This document shows positions 42,064 through 49,974 of a DNA stretch of 64,000 nt, piece after piece; the first letter of the stretch is position 1, and each line of letters opens with the position of its first letter. Both the position numbers and the translations under genes were made by a program. Source of the stretch: Streptomyces griseoluteus. GTDB lineage: Bacteria > Actinomycetota > Actinomycetes > Streptomycetales > Streptomycetaceae. Location: assembly GCA_000717735.1 (NCBI GenBank), contig JOBE01000040.1:4191-68190 (forward strand). The letters run 5' to 3'. Under the pieces are notes generated by a model, which worked only from the letters and a program-made list of their open reading frames with translations, made no database searches and was not told the origin of the DNA.

Positions 42064-43515
42064 TCAGCTCCCTGTGGGTCGGACGAGCCCGGCCGCCGTA
42101 CGCAGCAGGATGCAGACGTCTTGCCAGAGCGACCAGTGTTCGATGTAGTGGTTGTCGAAGCGGCAGCGGTCCTCGATCGAGGTGTCGCCGCGAAGACCGT
42201 GCACCTGCGCGAGTCCCGTCAGCCCCACCGGCATCCGGTGGCGGGCCGCGTACCCGGCGTGGATCTTGCTGAACTGGGCGACGAAGTACGGCCGTTCGGG
42301 CCGCGGCCCGACCAGGCTCATGTCGCCGCGCAGTACGTTCCACAGCTGCGGCAGCTCGTCGAGCGAGCTCTTCCGCAGGAAGCTGCCCGCCGCGCTCATC
42401 CGCCGGTCGCCCGCCACGTTCCAGCGGGTCGCCGACTCGGTGTCGTCGGACGGGCGGAGCGTACGGAACTTGAGCAGCGTGAAGTGGCGCCCGTGCTGCC
42501 CGACCCGCTCCTGCCGGAACAGGACCCCGGGGCCGTCGGACAGCCGTACGGCGAGCGCGCAGAGCAGCAGCACCGGCAGCGCGAGCGCCAGGGCCGGCGC
42601 GGCGAGCGCGATGTCGAGGGCCCGCTTGGCGGTCAGCCCGCGCCGCTCGGCAAGGGGGACGATCCGGTGCCAGGCGTACCCCCACAGGTGTTCGCCCATC
42701 GGCCCGTCCTGGTGCCGGCCGCCGACCCGCCAGGCGGTGCAGCCGTAGTGCTGGAAGAGCGTCACCAGGGCCGGGTCGTCGTCGAGGAACACCGCGTCGC
42801 GCACGGCGTTCTGGATGACGGCCCGGTGGATCTCCTCGGTCGTGGTGAGCACCGGAAGCCCGGCCTCCCCGGCCGTCCTGGGCGCGCCGCCCTGCTCGGG
42901 CACGCCGACGATGCCGACCGGCCGCATCCCGTACTCGGGGTGTTGGGCGGCCGCGGCGGCGAACCGGCGCGCGGCCCCCGCCCCGCCGACGACGAGCGCC
43001 GACCGTGGGTGGGCGCGCGCGATCCGGCGCCGCCGGGCGAGCAGCAGGGCCCGGACCAGGCTGACGACGCCCACGTGGGTCAGATAGGCGGCGCAGAGCC
43101 GCAGCGGACCGAACGCCAGGGCGGGCGAGTACGCGGCGATCCCGGCCGCGGCCAGACACCAGGCGAACCCGGCCCGGGAGGCCAGCGCGGGCAGTTCGTC
43201 GAGGGCCCGGGTGTGGGCGGCCGGCCGGTAGAGCCCGGCGTGCCCGTCGAGGACCAGGACGACCGCCAGGACCGGCAGCAGGAGCCGCGCGTCGTGGTGC
43301 GCCGCGCTGAGCACCGCGGCGGCGGCGACGACGGCGAGGCAGTCGACCGTCACGAGCGGCGCCACGCCGGACCGGACCCGGGCGCGGCGGTGCCGCGGCA
43401 CCGCGAGCCGGTCGGTCGTTCCGGGGCGCGGCGCGAGGGAGGCGAGGCCGAAGGCCTGGCCCGCGGTGGGCCAGGGGCCCGGTGAGGAGGGGACGCTGGT
43501 GCTTTCCGTGGTCAC
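42064..43515 (-). CDS. Polyprenyl glycosylphosphotransferase (WbaP-like)
   Basis: 483-aa initiating enzyme that loads a sugar-1-phosphate onto undecaprenyl phosphate. The N-terminal half has four helices and a CoA-binding-like fold (ALVVGGAGAARRFAA). The catalytic domain begins with KRALDIALAAPALALALP and has KFRTL, KSSLDELPQLWNVLRGDMSL and VGPRPERP. The GTG overlaps the glycosyltransferase stop as GTGA. Its presence shows this is a lipid-carrier-based polysaccharide pathway, unlike the CslA or MatAB systems. Confidence 0.92.
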   Translation of the reverse strand: MTTESTSVPSSPGPWPTAGQAFGLASLAPRPGTTDRLAVPRHRRARVRSGVAPLVTVDCLAVVAAAAVLSAAHHDARLLLPVLAVVLVLDGHAGLYRPAAHTRALDELPALASRAGFAWCLAAAGIAAYSPALAFGPLRLCAAYLTHVGVVSLVRALLLARRRRIARAHPRSALVVGGAGAARRFAAAAAQHPEYGMRPVGIVGVPEQGGAPRTAGEAGLPVLTTTEEIHRAVIQNAVRDAVFLDDDPALVTLFQHYGCTAWRVGGRHQDGPMGEHLWGYAWHRIVPLAERRGLTAKRALDIALAAPALALALPVLLLCALAVRLSDGPGVLFRQERVGQHGRHFTLLKFRTLRPSDDTESATRWNVAGDRRMSAAGSFLRKSSLDELPQLWNVLRGDMSLVGPRPERPYFVAQFSKIHAGYAARHRMPVGLTGLAQVHGLRGDTSIEDRCRFDNHYIEHWSLWQDVCILLRTAAGLVRPTGS

Positions 43516-44648
43516 TGCGCAATCGGCTCTCTGTGCTCGGTGCCTCGCGCTCCGGCCAGGTCGCGGTACACGTCCGCGACGGCCGCGCCGGTGCGCCGGA
43601 CATCGAATCTGCTGAGTACGTGCTCGTGGGCCTCGCGGCCCAGGCGGTGCCGCAGCTCCTGCCTGCCGAGGAGGCGGCCGAGAGCGGTGGCGAGCGCGGC
43701 CGGGTCCTCGGGCGGGACCAGGCACAGGGGTTCGTGGGCGGGGGGCAGGCTCTCGCGGGCCCCGTCGACGTCGCTGACGACGACCGGCCGACCGCTCGCC
43801 ATGGCCTCCAGGGGCGCGAGCGCCATGCCCTCCCAGCGGGAAGGCAGGACGACCACGTCGGCGGCCCGGTACCAGGGGGCGGTGTCGTCGACGGCTCCGG
43901 TGAACCGCACCGAGGGGCCTGCGGCGGCGCGCAGCCGTTCGCCGTCGGGTCCTTCGCCGACCAGGACGAGACGGGCCGTGGGCACCTCCGCGAGGACGGC
44001 GGGCCAGGCGGCGAGCAGGACGTCCTGCCCCTTCTGGCGGCAGAGCCGGCCCACGCAGACGACGGTGGGAACGGGGTTGCCCGGCGGGCCTCCGGTCGCG
44101 AACCGGGCCACGTCCACGCCGTTGTGGACGACGGACCAGTCCGCCGTGACGCCGGCGGCCTCGCCGGTACGCCGCTCGGCCTCGCTCACGCAGACGATCC
44201 GGTGCGTCCAGCGGGCGCCGAAGCGCTCCCAGCGCCGGGCGAGCGATGCGGTCCTCCCCTCGACCGCCTCGAAGGACCAGGCGTGCGGCTGATACACCGT
44301 CGGAATCGTTCCCCGCAGGGCGAGTCGGGCGCACAGCCCGGCCTTGGCGCTGTGGGCGTGCACGATTCCGGGCCGGACGGTACGGATCACCCGGGCCAGC
44401 TCCCTCGTCTCGCGGACCAACTGGGGACCGGGGTCCCGGCCGGCCTGCCAGTCGTGGGTGTCGGCGCCCTCGGCGCGGACGGCGGCGGAGAGGGACGTGC
44501 CGGGCGGGCAGGCGACCGCGACCCGCAGGCCGGCGGCGAGCTGCGCGCGGACCAGATCGGTGACGACACGGGCGACCCCGCCGTCACCGGGCTGGACCGC
44601 GTGCAGGACGGTGAGGGACGCGGGGTCCGCGTCGGGTGAGGACAGCAC
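43512..44648 (-). CDS. Glycosyltransferase family 4
   Basis: 378-aa GT-B enzyme. VLHAVQPGDGGVARVVTDLV is the N-terminal loop, VVHNGVDVARF the hinge, CVGRLCRQKGQDVLLAAWP the donor-side start and PSRWEGMALAPLEAMASGRPVV the EX7E motif. It probably adds the second sugar to the repeat unit. The GTG start at 44648 is 1 nt after the stop of the upstream secreted-protein gene. Confidence 0.88.
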   Translation of the reverse strand: MLSSPDADPASLTVLHAVQPGDGGVARVVTDLVRAQLAAGLRVAVACPPGTSLSAAVRAEGADTHDWQAGRDPGPQLVRETRELARVIRTVRPGIVHAHSAKAGLCARLALRGTIPTVYQPHAWSFEAVEGRTASLARRWERFGARWTHRIVCVSEAERRTGEAAGVTADWSVVHNGVDVARFATGGPPGNPVPTVVCVGRLCRQKGQDVLLAAWPAVLAEVPTARLVLVGEGPDGERLRAAAGPSVRFTGAVDDTAPWYRAADVVVLPSRWEGMALAPLEAMASGRPVVVSDVDGARESLPPAHEPLCLVPPEDPAALATALGRLLGRQELRHRLGREAHEHVLSRFDVRRTGAAVADVYRDLAGARGTEHREPIAQ

Positions 44649-44649
44649 G

Positions 44650-45630
44650 TCAGCGCCGGACGTCGGCCTGGAGGAAGAGCACACCGAGCGAGACGGTGTC
44701 CTTCCGGCTGCCGAGCCGGACGTGGACACGGTCCGCTCCGTCGTGCAGCGCCCCCCGCAGGTCGAAGACGTCGGAGTCGTACCCCATGGTGTTCGTACCA
44801 TCGGGAAAGCGGACCGTACTGCCGGTGCCGAATTCGGTGATGCTGGAGTTCATCATGTCGTCCGCGGAATTGGCGGAATCGGAGAGCCGGGTGCTCTTCC
44901 GGCGGCTCGTTTCCACTGCCAGGTAATCCCCGGAAGTTCCGTGGTCGCCGTCATAGGCGATCACGCCGAGCCGGCCGTCCGACGCCTTGTCATAACCGTT
45001 TCCGTCGAGCGGGACCCGCAGCTCGCCGGTGCGCGGCCCGACCGTTTCGAAACCGTCCCGGACGGTGATCCTGCGCAGCGGCTCCGACTCCTTCTCGTAC
45101 GCGGCGACGAGCGTCCAGCCGCCCCAGCCGCCGGCCGCGGAGCGGCCCATGGCGACGTTGACCTGGGCGACCGTCCACTGGTCCGACCGGGACGAGCGGA
45201 CCAGCTCGGTGACGTCGGCGGAGGCCTGGAAGGCGTCGGCGCCGTCGGCCGTGCGGTGCCCGATCAGGGTGTCCGCGAGCAGCGCCTTGTACTGGCCGCC
45301 GGGCTCGGCGATCAGCACGCGCCCGTTGTCCTTCGGCGGCTTCTGCTCGCCCACCCGCAGGTTGTTCGGATCGCCGTCCACGTCGACGTACGCGATCGCG
45401 GCGCCGTCGTTGACCGACTCGGTGCCCTCCACGCCCTTCGCCGAGGAGTTGGCGGCGCGCACGACCCCACCGTGCCGCACGGCCTGGTAGCGCGCGGCGA
45501 AGGGCTCGCGGCTCGCTTCCCTTGGCTGGGGTGCGGCGGCGGAGGCGACCGGCAGCGCGGCGGACGGGGCCGCACACGACAGGGCGCACAACACGCTGCG
45601 ACGCACAGCATGAACCGCTGAATTCCGCAT
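44650..45630 (-). CDS. Secreted beta-sandwich protein heading the EPS operon
   Basis: 326-aa exported protein. Signal peptide about 30 residues (ends VASA). The mature part resembles the N-terminal beta domain of Streptomyces DUF3344/DUF11-type surface proteins: GWGGWTLVAAYEKES, RIGV-like GRLGVIAYDGDHG, and NSSITEFGTGS...GYDSDVFDL. It may bind or present the polysaccharide. GGAGAA upstream supports ATG 45630. It appears to be the first gene of the minus-strand operon reaching to 35092; the spacing of 1 nt to the next gene supports that. Confidence 0.7.
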   Translation of the reverse strand: MRNSAVHAVRRSVLCALSCAAPSAALPVASAAAPQPREASREPFAARYQAVRHGGVVRAANSSAKGVEGTESVNDGAAIAYVDVDGDPNNLRVGEQKPPKDNGRVLIAEPGGQYKALLADTLIGHRTADGADAFQASADVTELVRSSRSDQWTVAQVNVAMGRSAAGGWGGWTLVAAYEKESEPLRRITVRDGFETVGPRTGELRVPLDGNGYDKASDGRLGVIAYDGDHGTSGDYLAVETSRRKSTRLSDSANSADDMMNSSITEFGTGSTVRFPDGTNTMGYDSDVFDLRGALHDGADRVHVRLGSRKDTVSLGVLFLQADVRR

Positions 45631-45737
45631 ACAGGTTCTCCGCTTTGATGAGAGAAGGAAGGGAAGACCCGTGAAGGCCGGGAGAGGGGAAGGTGTCGTC
45701 CGCACGAAATGGGTGAACGCGCGGCAGGCCCGGAAGC

Positions 45738-45753
45738 AACGTTCGGGAACGTT
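45738..45753. promoter_or_regulatory. Perfect 16-bp palindrome upstream of EPS operon
   Basis: AACGTTCGGGAACGTT has 7-bp arms around GG. It lies 108 bp upstream of the polysaccharide operon start and 257 bp upstream of the divergent chaplin, next to the AT-rich GTTATAAC. This is the symmetry of a dimeric repressor site; AACGTT half-sites are common for LacI-family proteins. Regulator unknown. Confidence 0.55.
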
Positions 45754-45807
45754 ATAACCCCGACGCGGGGCGATAGTACGCATTAGATGCTCGGAAAAGC
45801 TAACTCC

Positions 45808-45835
45808 CGTATCTGCGGGGCAGGTTCCTCGTTGA
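45808..45835 (+). promoter_or_regulatory. Sigma-BldN-like promoter of chaplin 2
   Basis: CGTATC (45808-45813), 16-bp spacer, CGTTGA (45830-45835): 5 of 6 and 6 of 6 to the remembered sigma-BldN consensus. It would give a leader of about 165 nt to the chaplin at 46010. A weaker alternative is CCGAAC-N15-CGTTGA ending at 45985. Confidence 0.55.
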
Positions 45836-46009
45836 GCGTGTTGCGCCATTCCACGCCCACTTCCTCCAATGGCCCCCTTATGGCCCAAAGATCGGTTGAA
45901 CGTCACCCGTTCGGGAGAGCAACCGATGGAAAACCGGAGCGTTGTTGAGAGAGCCGGGCCGAACAGTCCGCGCAGTCCGCGTTGAATTTCGATCGAGGAG
46001 CACCTCCCC

Positions 46010-46249
46010 ATGTCCCGTATCGCCAAGGCCGTTGTCCTCACCGTGGGTGCCGCCGCCGCCGTCGCCGGTGCCGCCGGTGCCGCTGTCGCCGACGCCGGCG
46101 CCGAGGCCGCGGCCGTGAAGTCCCCCGGTGTCGCCTCCGGCAACGTCGTCCAGGTCCCGGTGCACATCCCGGTGAACCTCTGCGGCAACACGGTCAGCGT
46201 CATCGGCGCGCTGAACCCGGCCTTCGGCAACACCTGCGTCAACGCCTGA
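46010..46249 (+). CDS. Short chaplin
   Basis: 79-aa secreted chaplin. The signal ends near VADA. The domain is SPGVASGNVVQVPVHIPVNLC followed by GNTVSVIGALNPAFGNTC, with the C-x17-C spacing that allows one disulfide. No sorting signal. Closest in the window to the chaplin at 49.6 kb (same MSRIAKA start). Divergent from the polysaccharide operon, with a terminator right after. Confidence 0.93.
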   Translation: MSRIAKAVVLTVGAAAAVAGAAGAAVADAGAEAAAVKSPGVASGNVVQVPVHIPVNLCGNTVSVIGALNPAFGNTCVNA

Positions 46250-46275
46250 TCCGGCACGCCTGATCGGTCCTTCCG

Positions 46276-46322
46276 AAGCCGGTGCGCCCATCCCTCCCGG
46301 GGGGTGGGCGCACCGGCTTTTC
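46276..46322 (+). terminator. Chaplin 2 terminator
   Basis: AAGCCGGTGCGCCCA (46276-46290) pairs with TGGGCGCACCGGCTT (46305-46319), followed by TTT. 27 bp after the chaplin stop. Confidence 0.92.
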
Positions 46323-46440
46323 CGCTGTCGGCTCTGGTTCGCTACTCGTTCGGCCGCACCGTCGTGCGCCGTTCGATGCAACGGCGTACGCCCCTCGGGG
46401 GAGCAGGTCCGCAGGGTGGATTCACCCGAACGGAGGTGTG

Positions 46441-46470
46441 GCGCTCCGTAGTTCTGCGGTTGCGGAGCGC
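46441..46470. promoter_or_regulatory. Inverted repeat before secreted Pro-rich gene
   Basis: GCGCTCCG (46441-46448) and CGGAGCGC (46463-46470) are perfect 8-bp inverted copies 14 bp apart, directly followed by TATACC, 58 bp before the ATG at 46529. Possible operator or leader hairpin. Confidence 0.35.
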
Positions 46471-46528
46471 TATACCCGCAGGCACGGTGAGAGGGAAGTT
46501 GTCCGACGCATAAGGAAAAGGAACGTAT

Positions 46529-47362
46529 ATGCGTCCCCTGGCTACACGCCGTCTCACCGCCCTGGCGATATCCGCCGTCATCACCCTCGGCACGGCGGGA
46601 CCCGCCATCGCCGGCGAACACCATCCGTCCACCGCGGCCGACCGGGCCGCCCGCGCACCCCTTCCCGAAGCGGCCGCCCTGCTGTCGCAGGCCGAGGCGC
46701 TCGGCGAACTCGGCTCGGTGACCACTCCGGTGGCCGAACTCGTCGCGGCCGTGCTCAAGGCCGACGACGGCCAGCTCCCCGCGGCCGACGCCGATGCCCT
46801 CAAGGCCAAGATCGCGGCCGCCGTCGACGAGGCCAAGGCCGCCGCCCCGGCCCCGCTGCCGGACGCGCCCGTCACACCGCCCTCCACGGACCTCCCGGTC
46901 ACCCCGCCGGCCGTCGAGACCCCGGTCGACCTTCCGGCGAAGCCACCGGTGGAAGCCCCCGCCCTGCCCGTCGAGCCACCGGTCGGCCTGCCCGTCGCGG
47001 CCGACGCGAAGGCCGCGTGGGCCGGCAAGGCCGCAGCCCCGGCGGACGTCGTCGACGACGCCCTCGCCACCGTCGAGAAGGCGGTCGCCGCCCTCCTCGC
47101 CGCCGTCACCTCCGGCAACGCCGGCGGAGTCGTGCCGCAGGTCACGGCCACCCTGACCTCGCTGGTCAACCTGGCCGTCGCCACGGTCCTCGGCAGCGGC
47201 CTGCCCGCTCCCGACCTGGCAGGCCTGCCCGCGCTGCCCTCGCTCCCGGTCACCGCGCCCGAGCTGCCGGTGGACCCGCCGGAGCTGCCCGTCGACCCGC
47301 CGGTGAAGCCCCCGGTCGACGTGCCCGAGCTGCCGGTCAAGCCGCCGCTGCCGGTCCGGTAG
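46529..47362 (+). CDS. Secreted Ala/Pro-rich protein
   Basis: 277-aa exported protein, not recognised. The signal ends at AIAG. Two helical Ala-rich blocks (residues about 50-115 and 165-225) alternate with Pro-rich linkers built from LPVxPP-type units, and the C-terminus is a run of ELPVDPP/KPP repeats. No Cys, no sorting signal. AAGGAA upstream fixes the start. Location beside chaplins and a perfect terminator suggest a monocistronic surface or matrix protein. Confidence 0.65.
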   Translation: MRPLATRRLTALAISAVITLGTAGPAIAGEHHPSTAADRAARAPLPEAAALLSQAEALGELGSVTTPVAELVAAVLKADDGQLPAADADALKAKIAAAVDEAKAAAPAPLPDAPVTPPSTDLPVTPPAVETPVDLPAKPPVEAPALPVEPPVGLPVAADAKAAWAGKAAAPADVVDDALATVEKAVAALLAAVTSGNAGGVVPQVTATLTSLVNLAVATVLGSGLPAPDLAGLPALPSLPVTAPELPVDPPELPVDPPVKPPVDVPELPVKPPLPVR

Positions 47363-47383
47363 TCGACCGCTCGCCACTCGCAG

Positions 47384-47421
47384 GCCCGAACCGGCCCGGC
47401 ATCCGCCGGGCCGGTTCGGGC
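47384..47421 (+). terminator. Perfect 17-bp stem terminator
   Basis: Bases 47384-47400 pair perfectly with 47405-47421 across a 4-base loop (GCCCGAACCGG... arm), 21 bp after the Pro-rich protein stop. Confidence 0.92.
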
Positions 47422-47597
47422 GTGTGCGGTCGTCCCATCACACCAATCCGCATCGATCGGGTGCAGTGTCGAGAAATCCTTCCTCTCGGAGTTTCCGGGG
47501 AGCACACCTCTCGTTACAGAAGCAGTACAAAGCACAGGATTCGGTCAAGACGCCTGTGTCGTACGTGACTTGAAAGCGCAGAGGAAGGATTCACCCC

Positions 47598-47879
47598 ATG
47601 AAGCCCACCAAGGTCGCCGCGGTCGTCGCCGGATCGCTGATGGCGCTCGGTGCCGCCGCGCCCGCCATGGCCACGGAGGCGATGACCCCCACCAGCCTGA
47701 ACGGTGGCCTCGAAGCGATCGCCGCCAATGGGCTGAAGTCGGACGTGCTGAGCAGCACCACGGAAGGCTCCCCGGTCAAGACCGTCACGGACACCGCCAC
47801 CCAGCTGAACGACGTCACCAAGGGTGCCCCGCTGCTCGGCGGCCTCCCGGTTCCCGGCGGCCTGCCGCTCGGCGGCTGA
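47598..47879 (+). CDS. Small secreted protein
   Basis: 93-aa precursor with a chaplin-like signal peptide (MKPTKVAAVVAGSLMALGAA...AMA), similar to that of the chaplin at 31.6 kb. The mature 67 residues have no Cys and no chaplin motif; they end in a Gly/Pro/Leu repeat (LLGGLPVPGGLPLGG). AGAGGAAGGA precedes the ATG. Function unknown; probably another sheath or matrix component. Confidence 0.7.
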   Translation: MKPTKVAAVVAGSLMALGAAAPAMATEAMTPTSLNGGLEAIAANGLKSDVLSSTTEGSPVKTVTDTATQLNDVTKGAPLLGGLPVPGGLPLGG

Positions 47880-47981
47880 CGCTCTCTCAGCTGCGCTGAT
47901 GCGGCAGGGCACTTACGGCGCGCTCGCGTAGCCGTACCCCACGGTCGGCTGATCGAATGATTTTCTGATCAGCTGCCGTGT

Positions 47982-48002
47982 GGCCCCCGCGGTGCGGGGG
48001 CC
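47982..48002 (+). terminator. 9-bp stem terminator
   Basis: GGCCCCCGC (47982-47990), loop GGT, GCGGGGGCC (47994-48002), about 100 bp after the small secreted protein. Confidence 0.7.
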
Positions 48003-48111
48003 GCCGACCCATACCGTCTGGCCAGTCCCACGCGAACGTCTGCGTGGATCAGGCCGGTCGGAGCGAGGGGGATCCTCGCCGGTCTCTCCCCTTCTCCAGA
48101 GGAAGAGCGGT

Positions 48112-48723
48112 ATGCGGTCCATCATCAGCAGGAAAGTTCTCACCGCGGCGGCAGTAACCGGCATCCTGTCGCTGAGCGGCGGATTCGCCCTGGCCGCGAA
48201 CTCCCACCCCGCCACGGGCGACGGGCCGGGCACCGGCACCCCGGGCCACGTGTCCCCTCTGCCGGCGGACGTCTGCGGCAAGACCATGGACCTCGGCGGT
48301 TTCGTCGCCGCGGCCGTCGGCGACCTCTGCGCCCAGGCGGAGGGGTCCGGCGGCTACGGCGACGAACCGGGGGAGCCCACGCATCCGGGCGAGCCGACCC
48401 ATCCGGGCGAACCCACGACTCCTCCCACGCACCCGCCGACGCACCCGCCGACGCACCCGCCGACGACGCCTCCCACCTACCCGCCGACGACTCCGCCGAC
48501 GAACCCGGGCGAGCCGGGTGAGTGCGAGGAGCCCGAGCCGGGTGAGGAGCCGGAGCCCGGTTGCGAGGAGCCGACGACCCCGCCGACCACGCCCGGTCAG
48601 CCTGAACTCCCCGACACCGGCAGCGACCCCGCCCTCATGGGCGCGGCCGCGATCAGCGCCGCGCTGATCATCGGCGGCGGCGTCTTCTACCTGCGCGGCG
48701 GACGGATCGCCAGGCGTCACTGA
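48112..48723 (+). CDS. LPDTG-anchored protein with chaplin-like Cys module
   Basis: 203-aa precursor. Signal residues 1-29. Cys55 and Cys73 flank CGKTMDLGGFVAAAVGDLC, which has the same C-x17-C spacing and 7 of 19 identities with the chaplin core CGNTVSVIGLLNPAFGNTC. A Pro/Thr stalk (THPGEP and HPPT repeats) with two more Cys follows, then LPDTG (166-170), a hydrophobic helix and the RGGRIARRH tail. It is sortase-anchored. It reads as a divergent long chaplin, but the relation could be convergent. Confidence 0.75.
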   Translation: MRSIISRKVLTAAAVTGILSLSGGFALAANSHPATGDGPGTGTPGHVSPLPADVCGKTMDLGGFVAAAVGDLCAQAEGSGGYGDEPGEPTHPGEPTHPGEPTTPPTHPPTHPPTHPPTTPPTYPPTTPPTNPGEPGECEEPEPGEEPEPGCEEPTTPPTTPGQPELPDTGSDPALMGAAAISAALIIGGGVFYLRGGRIARRH

Positions 48724-48744
48724 TCCCCCGCCCGACGCGTCAAC

Positions 48745-48776
48745 CCGGGCCCCCGCCTTCACCGGTGGGGGCCCGG
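48745..48776 (+). terminator. 10-bp stem terminator
   Basis: CCGGGCCCCC (48745-48754) pairs perfectly with GGGGGCCCGG (48767-48776), 22 bp after the LPDTG protein stop. Confidence 0.85.
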
Positions 48777-48836
48777 TGCGTTGCTGCACACGGGTTAGTT
48801 CCGCCACGTTTCGGCCAAGGGGCTCGTTCACCGCAC

Positions 48837-49349
48837 ATGACTCTGCGTTCTCACGCGGGCATGGGGCTCCTCATGACCGCATTCGCCTCCGCCGCCCTGG
48901 CCTCCCCCGCCGCCGCCGTCGAGGCTCCGGTGATCATCCCCCTCCAGGGCCTCGAGCCGGTCCTTCCGATGGACGCGCCGACCGTCGCCACCGGCGTTCC
49001 CGTACCCATGCCCGGCGCACCCACCGGCTTCCAGAAGGGCCTCGGCGCGCTGCCGGACCTCACGCTGCCCAGCGTGCCGCTCACCAGCACCCTGCCCGAG
49101 ACCGTCGTCGACGCGCCGCTGCCCGAGCTCCTCAAGGGCAGCGAGCCCGGCCGAGCCCTGCTCAGCAGCCCGCACTCGGAGATGAAGGCGACCACCCCCG
49201 GTGCCGTCGTCGGCAACCCCGTGGAAGCCCCGCGCGGCAACGGGCTCCGCGGCCTTCCGGACCTCGCGAAGCCTCAGGTCGGCGTCCTCACCCCGGTGCT
49301 CAGCGGAGCCCTCGACCCGCAGTTGGGGCTGGCACCGGCCGCGGACTGA
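48837..49349 (+). CDS. Secreted protein of unknown function
   Basis: 170-aa exported protein. The signal ends at PAAA. The mature part is a string of Pro- and Leu-rich segments (LPDLTLPSVPL, APLPELLKG, GLRGLPDLAKPQ) without Cys or sorting signal, resembling the style of the neighbours at 46.5 and 47.6 kb. The ribosome site is weak (AAGGGG 14 nt upstream). Likely a structural or low-complexity surface protein. Confidence 0.6.
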   Translation: MTLRSHAGMGLLMTAFASAALASPAAAVEAPVIIPLQGLEPVLPMDAPTVATGVPVPMPGAPTGFQKGLGALPDLTLPSVPLTSTLPETVVDAPLPELLKGSEPGRALLSSPHSEMKATTPGAVVGNPVEAPRGNGLRGLPDLAKPQVGVLTPVLSGALDPQLGLAPAAD

Positions 49350-49544
49350 CGCCGGACCGCCCCCGGCTGGGTGAAGACACGATTCTTCCCCGCCACCAGA
49401 AGGCGATTCGTTCGTTGCAAGAAGAGGCTTGTCGCATGGCCGCAGCCCGCGGACCGAGGTCGTCCCGTCGTATCCGGCGGCGGACGGCATTCCGGTCCGC
49501 GGGCCACTTTTTCGATTTTCTTTCTTCCCTTTCGGCCCAACGGC

Positions 49545-49572
49545 CGTGACCCGCCCCCTCGCCCGGCGTTGA
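49545..49572 (+). promoter_or_regulatory. Sigma-BldN-like promoter of chaplin 3
   Basis: CGTGAC (49545-49550), 16-bp spacer, CGTTGA (49567-49572): 5 of 6 and 6 of 6 to the remembered consensus, 55 bp before the chaplin ATG. Confidence 0.6.
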
Positions 49573-49627
49573 AGGGGAACGACGGCCGTGATTCCTGCGG
49601 TCGCTTTCCACGTCCAAGGAGTTCTTG

Positions 49628-49909
49628 ATGTCTCGCATCGCGAAGGCTGCCGCTGTTCTCGCCGGCACGGGTGCCGTTGCCCTCAGCGGAGCCGGCCTGG
49701 CCGTCGCCGACTCGGGCGCCGAGGCTGTCGCCGCCCACTCGCCCGGTGTCGCCTCCGGCAACGTCGTCCAGGTGCCGGTCCACGTCCCGGTCAACCTCTG
49801 CGGCAACACCGTCAGCGTCATCGGCCTGCTGAACCCGGCCTTCGGCAACACCTGCGTCAACGCCGACGGCAACGGCCACGACAACGGTGACGGCGGCTAC
49901 GGCGGCTGA
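49628..49909 (+). CDS. Short chaplin with Gly/Asp tail
   Basis: 93-aa secreted chaplin. The signal ends near AVADS. The domain is SPGVASGNVVQVPVHVPVNLC followed by GNTVSVIGLLNPAFGNTC. Unlike the other two it continues after the second Cys with a hydrophilic tail (DGNGHDNGDGGYGG). ATG 49628 is chosen over the TTG at 49625 because AAGGAG lies 6 nt upstream. It has a near-consensus sigma-BldN-type promoter and its own terminator. Confidence 0.93.
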   Translation: MSRIAKAAAVLAGTGAVALSGAGLAVADSGAEAVAAHSPGVASGNVVQVPVHVPVNLCGNTVSVIGLLNPAFGNTCVNADGNGHDNGDGGYGG

Positions 49910-49924
49910 TCCCCCGCTCCGACC

Positions 49925-49958
49925 GTGTCCCCCCGACCCGTGAGGGCCGGGGGGACAC
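49925..49958. terminator. Bidirectional terminator
   Basis: GTGTCCCCCCG (49925-49935) pairs with CGGGGGGACAC (49948-49958) plus an inner CCC/GGG. Between the convergent chaplin and tyrosinase genes. Confidence 0.85.
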
Positions 49959-49974
49959 GTGTGTGCGCGGGGCC

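Larger units (their letters stand above)
45631..46009. other. Divergent control region, EPS operon / chaplin
   Basis: 379 bp without a gene. It is more AT-rich than its surroundings and holds the 16-bp palindrome, two CGTTGA boxes (45830, 45980), the ribosome site GGAGAA of the minus-strand operon and GAGGAG of the chaplin. Confidence 0.6.
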
